From Phototrophicales bacterium (GTDB taxonomy: Bacteria; Chloroflexota; Anaerolineae; Aggregatilineales; Phototrophicaceae): 6,474 nucleotides of DNA. The notes under the pieces were generated by a model, which saw only the letters and a program-made list of their open reading frames with translations, was not told the origin of the DNA and searched no databases. The position numbers were made by a program, and so were the translations under genes. Shown one piece after another: positions 1 to 4,863 of the stretch (position 1 is its first letter; every line of letters starts with the position of its first letter). The stretch spans positions 1-6,474 of the forward strand of contig PGTJ01000150.1 of NCBI GenBank assembly GCA_002794515.1, in the 5' to 3' direction.

Positions 1-1
1 C

Positions 2-97
2 ACCCATATTGATGGTGTAAAATGGACTTTTGTACTACGCTTTCCTGACGATGCGCTCCATAAAAACTCCATATTTAGTTCTATTGTGGTTAGATAG
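2..97 (+). CDS. C-terminal fragment of an unknown protein (5' end outside window)
   Basis: The frame starting at base 2 is open from the window edge and ends at a TAG at 95-97, giving 31 residues that begin THIDGVKWTF and end NSIFSSIVVR. The other two + frames hit stops within the first 20 bases, so if a + strand gene runs into the window it must be in this frame. The composition (alternating hydrophobic and polar residues, a 'DGV' turn, a final hydrophobic helix-like segment) looks like a real protein end, loosely resembling the end of a PsbP-like or lipoprotein domain. It does not resemble the usual C-terminus of an ABC ATPase, although the next gene is a permease. The gap to that gene is 44 nt, so the two could be co-transcribed. 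No function can be assigned from this fragment. Confidence 0.55.
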   Translation, partial: THIDGVKWTFVLRFPDDALHKNSIFSSIVVR

Positions 98-127
98 CAG
101 ATTGAATACACTTTTATAAAGCATAAG

Positions 128-133
128 AAAAGG
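128..133 (+). promoter_or_regulatory. Shine-Dalgarno site of the permease gene
   Basis: AAAAGG lies 8 nt before the ATG at 142. This supports 142 over the second in-frame ATG at 151, which would leave an over-long spacer. Confidence 0.6.
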
Positions 134-141
134 TTCACTTT

Positions 142-1467
142 ATGACAGAAATGACCATAATCCCCTATTATGAAGATGATTTATTGACTCCCAAAGAAAT
201 TCGCCTTGAACATGTGGGCAAGTGGCTGGCATATGGCGCAGTGGCATATGGCGCGATAACCCTCTTGCTGATGCTGTTGGGCATCGTTGCGGCTATCAAT
301 TCGCCGAATGTGTTCGATGCGCTCAAAAATATCCTCCTGAGCAGATTTGCTGGGGCATCAGATGTGGCATTGCTCATCACCATTTTGCTCACTGTTGGCA
401 ATATTTGCGCGGTGGTGTGGGTGATGGTCGGTGTGGTGGCGCATGAGGTGTGGTCGCCATTGGCAATTTTGGCATGGTTGGGCTTCAATATCGGTTTGAT
501 GGTGAGCTTAGGCTATACACCTGCGTTGGTCGCCATTGGCATGAGTGTTTATGTGATGCTATTGCTCAGGCGTGATTTGCGCGCCTTTCGGATTAATCCA
601 TTGATGCTCAAAGAATTGCGAGAACGGATGCGGGGCGCACGAGCGTTTGTCGTCCTGAGTGTCTATTTGGCGTTGATGAGTGGGTTTGCTATTTTGCTTT
701 ATCTTATCGAACGCAACAATAGCCCCGTCACGCTCACATCGGTCACGGGCGAATTGGGGCGACGCTTATTCGGCGGGATTGTCGGGCTAGAATTGTTGCT
801 CATCATGTTCATCGCCCCTGCTTTCACCGCAGGCGCAATCAGTAATGAACGCGAACGGAAAACATATGATTTGTTGCATATCACCCTATTGCCCAAACCA
901 TCGTTCATCATCGGCAAATTGCAATCGGCATTGAGTTACATCTTTTTGTTGCTCCTGTCGGCGATTCCCTTGCAGAGCATCGCCTTTTTATTCGGGGGTG
1001 TCACCGAAGTCGAGGTGGCAATCGCCTTTGTGATTTTGATGGTCATGGCAATTGCTTTTAGCACGGTTGGGTTATATTTTTCTACAACGGTAGAACGCAC
1101 TGTTACCGCCAGCCTGCGGGCATATACACTGGCATTCGTCATGACGGTTGGGTTATGGTTCGGCTTGAACATGATTGTGCGCCTTCTGACAGAATTATTT
1201 TCGGGCGCGAATGCCACGGTCATCGCGCAAGGTGTGTTAATTTATTTACAAGCGATTGCCGATGGATTTAACCCCATCATGACGGCGCTCCAAACACAAC
1301 AATTATTGGTTAATCAACAAGGGGTATTTTTTTATGAGGTCATTTTGCGCGATAGTAGCATTTTGCCTGTGGTCGCCCCATGGTTGATCTTCACCGCCAT
1401 TTATATGATGCTCTCATCGGTGATGGTGGTCTTGGCAGTGCGGCGGATGCGTCGCGTAGAAGCATAA
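142..1467 (+). CDS. ABC-2 type transporter permease with an N-terminal four-helix extension
   Basis: A 441-residue polytopic membrane protein, probably the membrane subunit of an ABC-2 exporter. The diagnostic stretch is at about 228-262: 'TAGAISNERERKTYDLL' followed by 'LPKPSFIIGKL', which matches the family pattern of a helix end, an acidic/basic 'E-R-E-x-x-T' segment, then a 'GKL' coupling region. A segment at 151-167 (NPLMLKELRERMRGAR) is the typical start of the permease core. Core helices lie near 168-188, 212-233, 263-285, 291-312, 328-348 and 411-433, with a weaker one near 357-374. Before the core sit four further hydrophobic segments (about 29-52, 76-99, 105-123, 126-143), an extension that the minimal ABC-2 fold does not need. 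No ATP-binding partner is encoded in the window, so substrate and direction of transport are unknown. It is the first gene of the run of four and is followed after 27 nt by the STAS-like gene. Confidence 0.85.
   Translation: MTEMTIIPYYEDDLLTPKEIRLEHVGKWLAYGAVAYGAITLLLMLLGIVAAINSPNVFDALKNILLSRFAGASDVALLITILLTVGNICAVVWVMVGVVAHEVWSPLAILAWLGFNIGLMVSLGYTPALVAIGMSVYVMLLLRRDLRAFRINPLMLKELRERMRGARAFVVLSVYLALMSGFAILLYLIERNNSPVTLTSVTGELGRRLFGGIVGLELLLIMFIAPAFTAGAISNERERKTYDLLHITLLPKPSFIIGKLQSALSYIFLLLLSAIPLQSIAFLFGGVTEVEVAIAFVILMVMAIAFSTVGLYFSTTVERTVTASLRAYTLAFVMTVGLWFGLNMIVRLLTELFSGANATVIAQGVLIYLQAIADGFNPIMTALQTQQLLVNQQGVFFYEVILRDSSILPVVAPWLIFTAIYMMLSSVMVVLAVRRMRRVEA
227..256 (+). repeat. 15-bp tandem duplication inside the permease gene
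   Basis: TGGCATATGGCGC occurs at 227-239 and again at 242-254, a period of 15 bases with 13 identical. It keeps the frame and encodes the doublet LAYGA-VAYGA at the start of the first membrane helix. It looks like a small slippage duplication that has been tolerated. Confidence 0.6.
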
Positions 1468-1480
1468 CGTACAAATCAGA

Positions 1481-1486
1481 GAAGGG
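1481..1486 (+). promoter_or_regulatory. Shine-Dalgarno site that decides the start of the STAS-like gene
   Basis: GAAGGG ends 8 nt before the ATG at 1495. The longer in-frame reading would start at a GTG at 1486, which sits inside this site and has no separate ribosome-binding sequence, so the ATG is preferred. Confidence 0.65.
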
Positions 1487-1494
1487 TGAATGAA

Positions 1495-1887
1495 ATGAGC
1501 ATTGTCGTATATTGGGAAGACGAAGCCCAAACGATTATCCGTTGGGATTTTGACGAAAAATGGTCGTGGGATGATTTTCACGAGGCATTCCGCATATCGC
1601 TTGTTATGGGCGAAAATATCCAACATCGGGTGGATGTGTTGGCTAATGCCGTAAAATCACCCAATATGCCGATGGGCGCATTGGCAGAATTTAAGCGTTT
1701 GGATAGACAACTACCCGCATTCGTCAAATTAATCGTAGTGGCGGGTTCATCACCTTTCACCCGTTCTATGATAGAATTATTTGGGAAGATATATCGGGCG
1801 CAATCATGGCGCACCGCCACATTGGTCGATATGGCGCGGGACTATATCCTCACCGATCGTCAAAAAGCGAAAGACTGGGCATCATGA
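1495..1887 (+). CDS. Small STAS/SpoIIAA-like protein
   Basis: A 130-residue soluble protein without signal peptide or membrane helix. Alternating segments suggest an alpha/beta STAS or SpoIIAA-like fold: strand at 2-6 (SIVVY), strand at 12-18 (QTIIRWD), the 'WSWDDF' turn into a helix at 23-37, a strand 'RVDVLANAV' at 45-53, a strand 'VKLIVVAG' at 77-84, and a long amphipathic C-terminal helix. The N-terminal pattern of tryptophans and aspartates resembles small uncharacterised proteins I recall from Anaerolineae and other Chloroflexota. No catalytic residues are recognisable, and the conserved phosphorylatable serine of anti-sigma-factor antagonists cannot be placed with confidence. Its stop codon overlaps the start of the next gene (ATGA, 1884-1887), so the two products are probably made in step. 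Such domains usually bind a partner protein or small ligand; a regulatory or adaptor role in this operon is inference. Confidence 0.7.
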   Translation: MSIVVYWEDEAQTIIRWDFDEKWSWDDFHEAFRISLVMGENIQHRVDVLANAVKSPNMPMGALAEFKRLDRQLPAFVKLIVVAGSSPFTRSMIELFGKIYRAQSWRTATLVDMARDYILTDRQKAKDWAS

Positions 1888-3821
1888 CCGCATCTGATAC
1901 GCGCTATACCGTCCTTGTGAATACGCTCTACACATGGGATAGGCGCTGGCGCATCAAAAAATTGTTGATATGGTTGCCACGAATGCTCCTTGTGCCATTG
2001 GTGTTTGGGATTGTTATGGCAATCATTGGGCGTTTTTCGCCAATCTTTGCTTTACCAGATATTTTATATATCACCATCTTGGCGACTGGCGCATTTTTGT
2101 TGGGATTTATCGGCTTCTTTTTATTCCGCAAACGCGACCCTATTCAAGTCGCACGCTACTTCGACCTCGAATTTGGTTTGCAGGAGCGGGTGTCTACTGC
2201 ATTGGAACTCATCACAGGGGCGATACAAGGCGATGACCGTTTGGCAGTTGCCCAAATTGCCGATGCACAAGATCTGGCACAAAATTTAGCATATAAACAG
2301 CGCCTGAAATGGGTTATCCATCGACTGGATTGGGCGATTGTGCTGGGGGGTTGTGTGATATTGGTGATATTGCACCTATTGCCGAATCCGAATAGCGATA
2401 CATTGGCATTGGCACAAGCCCAACAAGCACAGATTAATCAAAGCGCCGAGACGGTGAAAGACATCATTCAAGATATTGCCAATAATCCCACACTCGACTC
2501 GGCGACTCGTGAACAACTTCTGCGCGAATTGACGGTGAGCTTACAGACCTTGCAAAATCCGCAAATCAGCACAGAAGAGGCGATCGCCACGCTCAGTGAT
2601 ATGCAAAATCTATTAGAAGAGACCGCTCAAAATATCTCTCAACGGACACAAGCCGAACAAGAGGCGCTCCAACGGGCATTAGAGGCGTTACAAAATAGCC
2701 AAAATCAAGCCCAATCGCTCAGTGAGGCGTTAGCCCAAGTTCAGCAAAATCTGGCAGAACAACCGCCACAGACCACTGATGATACCCAATTGGGTAATCA
2801 GGATGCAAATGAACCGCCATCAGACACCCAAAATCCAAATAATCCCCAAAACCCGACCAATAACAATAATTCCAGCGTCAGTGCCAATCAGGCACAAGCC
2901 GATGCCCTGCGCCAAGCCGCACGCGAATTGGCGCAAATCAATCCCAATGCGGCACAATCATTAGAACAAGCCGCCGATGCGTTGGAAAATGGCGATATTC
3001 AAGGCGCACAAGATGCGTTGAATCAGGCACAAGAACAATTGAATCAACCCGATTCGGCGAATGACCAACAAAATCAGCAATTGGCGCAAAATCTACAGCA
3101 ATCTGCCCAGCAAATGCAACAGCAAGCCCAACAATTGGCACAATCTCAGCAACAGAATGGCAATCAGCAAAATCAACAATCTGCCCAACAAAATCAGCAA
3201 GCCCAAAATTCGCAAGGTGGGCAACAACAGCAAGGGCAACAAAATCAGATCCCAAATCCGCAAGGCGATAATGTGGGCAATTCTGACCAGCAAGGCGATG
3301 CACAAGGGCAACAAGGTGGTAATCAATCTCAAAGCGACACGGCGCAATTGGGGCAATCGCAAAATAGCAATCAGCAACAACCATCGCAACAAACCCACGG
3401 GACAACATTGGATAGCAATACCCCGACCGATAATCGCGGTGGAGATAATCAAGCCGATTTAAGCCAAGACACCAGTGGCTTGAATTTGACCAATCCCGAA
3501 CAGGGTGAGGGGCAAGGTGGTGAAGACCGTGGTCAGGGACAATATGAGGTGGTTTTTGCCCCATTGCGACTGGGTGGCGAGAATGACGGCGAAGATATCA
3601 TCCTCGCACCCGATACCAACACAGAACCATTGCGCGAGGGCAATTTTAGCGATAATGAGCGCGGTAATATCACTGTACCCTATAATCAGGTGTTTGATAC
3701 CTATTTGCAAAATGCCAATACCGCCCTGAATGCGGGATATATCCCACTGGGGATGCGTGATGTCATCCGCCAATATTTCACATCGCTCGCGCCACGCACA
3801 TCGAATACCCCCCAAAATTAA
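1884..3821 (+). CDS. DUF4175-like membrane-anchored protein with Q/N-rich arm, MoxR-linked
   Basis: A 645-residue protein starting at the ATG of the ATGA overlap; an in-frame ATG at 1806 would overlap the previous gene by 82 bases and adds a tail unlike a protein start. Order of parts: basic N-terminus (WDRRWRIKK), membrane helices near 31-48 and 59-81, a cytoplasmic stretch with 'ARYFDLEFGLQERVSTALEL' at 90-109 that resembles the DUF4175 hallmark, a third helix near 150-166, a helical and possibly coiled-coil part at 170-290, an Asn/Pro-rich linker at 292-335, a helical hairpin at 336-387 (repeated A-L-x-x-A with 'LENGDIQGAQDAL'), a Gln/Asn-rich stretch at 391-510, and a C-terminal module at about 553-636 ('FAPLRLGG', 'VPYNQVFDTYLQ', 'IPLGMRDVIRQYFTSLAP'). 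Charge distribution puts everything after helix three outside the cytoplasm. No lysine occurs after residue 192. MoxR follows 20 nt later and is its likely partner. The DUF4175 assignment is by resemblance; a precise function is unknown. Confidence 0.8.
   Translation: MTASDTRYTVLVNTLYTWDRRWRIKKLLIWLPRMLLVPLVFGIVMAIIGRFSPIFALPDILYITILATGAFLLGFIGFFLFRKRDPIQVARYFDLEFGLQERVSTALELITGAIQGDDRLAVAQIADAQDLAQNLAYKQRLKWVIHRLDWAIVLGGCVILVILHLLPNPNSDTLALAQAQQAQINQSAETVKDIIQDIANNPTLDSATREQLLRELTVSLQTLQNPQISTEEAIATLSDMQNLLEETAQNISQRTQAEQEALQRALEALQNSQNQAQSLSEALAQVQQNLAEQPPQTTDDTQLGNQDANEPPSDTQNPNNPQNPTNNNNSSVSANQAQADALRQAARELAQINPNAAQSLEQAADALENGDIQGAQDALNQAQEQLNQPDSANDQQNQQLAQNLQQSAQQMQQQAQQLAQSQQQNGNQQNQQSAQQNQQAQNSQGGQQQQGQQNQIPNPQGDNVGNSDQQGDAQGQQGGNQSQSDTAQLGQSQNSNQQQPSQQTHGTTLDSNTPTDNRGGDNQADLSQDTSGLNLTNPEQGEGQGGEDRGQGQYEVVFAPLRLGGENDGEDIILAPDTNTEPLREGNFSDNERGNITVPYNQVFDTYLQNANTALNAGYIPLGMRDVIRQYFTSLAPRTSNTPQN
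3054..3413 (+). repeat. Gln/Asn-rich low-complexity coding stretch
   Basis: This part of the membrane protein gene encodes residues 391-510. Of these 120 residues I count 51 Gln and 15 Asn (55%), with Ala, Gly and Ser making up much of the rest and no Lys or Arg. Gln codons mix CAA and CAG and are not a pure trinucleotide run, while every Asn codon is AAT. Short units such as CAACAAAATCAGCAA recur in irregular order. The composition leaves other frames free of stops, producing several spurious long reading frames on both strands. Confidence 0.85.
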
Positions 3822-3830
3822 TAAAAATAA

Positions 3831-3835
3831 AGAGG
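3831..3835 (+). promoter_or_regulatory. Shine-Dalgarno site that decides the MoxR start
   Basis: AGAGG abuts an ATG at 3836 directly, leaving no spacer, but lies 6 nt before the next in-frame ATG at 3842. The second ATG is therefore the likely start. Confidence 0.65.
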
Positions 3836-3841
3836 ATGAAT

Positions 3842-4819
3842 ATGGAAATCGCAGAATTTAGCCAACTTGCCCGTAGCATTGAGAGAGAAGTATCGCGTGT
3901 GATTGTCGGGCAACAGCATGTGGTGCGTTTAGTGTTGATTTGTGTGTTATCGGGCAGGCACGCTTTATTAGAGGGTGTACCTGGATTGGGCAAAACACAA
4001 CTCATCCGCACACTTGCCGATGCCATGGCGTTGAATTTTAGCCGTATTCAATTCACACCCGACCTCATGCCATCGGATGTGACAGGCACGAACATCATGG
4101 AAGATACAGAAGACGGGCGCAAGGCATTTCGCTTTCAGCGTGGACCGATTTTCGCCAATTTGGTATTGGCAGATGAAATTAATCGTGCCACGCCAAAAAC
4201 ACAATCGGCATTGCTCGAAGCCATGCAAGAAAAGACGGTGACGGTGGGCGGGGTGGTGTATCCCCTGTCGTTGCCATTTTTTGTGCTTGCCACCCAAAAC
4301 CCACTCGAACAAGAAGGCACATATCCCCTGCCAGAGGCACAACTCGACCGTTTTATGTTCAAAATTGATGTGGATTTTCCGACTGTGAATGACCTCGTGA
4401 CCATCATCGAACGCACAACGGGCAATATATCTCCCAAAGCCGAGAAGGTGGTGGATGGTGAACAGGTGCTACAAATGGGCGAATTGGCGCTGAATATGCC
4501 CGTCCCTACGCATGTCACACGCTATGTGGCGGAACTTATCATCGCCACACATCCCGAAAGCGAGAATGCGCCAGATGCCGTGCGCCGTTATGTGCGTTAT
4601 GGTGCATCACCGCGTGGCGCACAAGCCCTCATCATGGGCGCGAAAATCCATGCCCTGCTCGAAGGGCGGTTTAATGTGTCGTTTGATGATATCGAGGCGA
4701 TTGCCTTCGCCAGCTTGCGCCACCGCTTGTTGCTCAATTTTGAAGGCATGGCAGAAGGCGTGCCGACGGATGCCATTGTCGAGGGGTTGCTCAAATCGGT
4801 GCAGAAGGTCAAAGCATAA
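3842..4819 (+). CDS. MoxR-family AAA+ ATPase
   Basis: A 325-residue cytoplasmic ATPase of normal length for the family. Motifs are all present (numbered from the ATG at 3842): Walker A 'GVPGLGKT' at 45-52, Walker B 'NLVLADEINRA' at 106-116, sensor 1 'ATQNP' at 150-154, the 'LPEAQLDRF' arginine-finger segment at 163-171, and sensor 2 'GASPRG' at 254-259, followed by the C-terminal lid helices. MoxR proteins are AAA+ chaperones that remodel or help insert partner proteins, commonly VWA or DUF58 proteins and membrane proteins of the cell envelope. Here the usual DUF58 gene is not downstream; the gene ends at a hairpin and a convergent gene follows. The DUF4175-like membrane protein 20 nt upstream is the best candidate partner. 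Family assignment is firm; client is inferred. Confidence 0.96.
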   Translation: MEIAEFSQLARSIEREVSRVIVGQQHVVRLVLICVLSGRHALLEGVPGLGKTQLIRTLADAMALNFSRIQFTPDLMPSDVTGTNIMEDTEDGRKAFRFQRGPIFANLVLADEINRATPKTQSALLEAMQEKTVTVGGVVYPLSLPFFVLATQNPLEQEGTYPLPEAQLDRFMFKIDVDFPTVNDLVTIIERTTGNISPKAEKVVDGEQVLQMGELALNMPVPTHVTRYVAELIIATHPESENAPDAVRRYVRYGASPRGAQALIMGAKIHALLEGRFNVSFDDIEAIAFASLRHRLLLNFEGMAEGVPTDAIVEGLLKSVQKVKA

Positions 4820-4824
4820 AGATG

Positions 4825-4855
4825 TGTCGTGGCACGATCATCTATGCCACGACAC
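4825..4855. terminator. Hairpin between convergent genes, possible bidirectional terminator
   Basis: TGTCGTGGCA (4825-4834) and TGCCACGACA (4845-4854) form a perfect 10-bp stem around a 10-nt loop; G4824 and C4855 extend it to 11 pairs. It lies 5 nt after the MoxR stop and 9 nt beyond the stop of the opposing gene, so it can serve both. No strong T-run follows on the + strand; on the - strand the hairpin is followed by a short ATCTTTAT. Its position supports termination more than its tail does. Confidence 0.7.
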
Positions 4856-4863
4856 CCAGCGTA

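Noticed and set aside
102..127. Promoter before the permease gene (TTGAAT at 102-107, TATAAA at 115-120, CATAAG at 122-127)
   Set aside because: No pair of boxes has acceptable spacing: 7 nt to TATAAA and 14 nt to CATAAG. An A/T-rich 44-nt gap gives such matches by chance.
1806..1883. Upstream in-frame start for the DUF4175-like protein
   Set aside because: It would overlap the STAS-like gene by 82 bases and adds a tail rich in His and Arg. The ATGA overlap at 1884 is a far more usual start.
2580..2587. GCGATCGC, the cyanobacterial HIP1 octamer
   Set aside because: A single copy in 6.5 kb is not the dense distribution that marks HIP1-bearing genomes.
3061..3462. Open frame of 133 codons on the + strand in a second frame
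   Set aside because: It is an Asn/Lys/Ile-rich out-of-frame reading of the same low-complexity sequence, with no ribosome-binding site.
2938..3564. Open frame of 208 codons on the - strand, and 119 codons in another - frame (3093-3452)
   Set aside because: Both lie opposite the Gln/Asn-rich stretch. CAA, CAG and AAT repeats yield few stops in any frame, and the products are artificial strings of Leu/Ile or Ala/Val/His.
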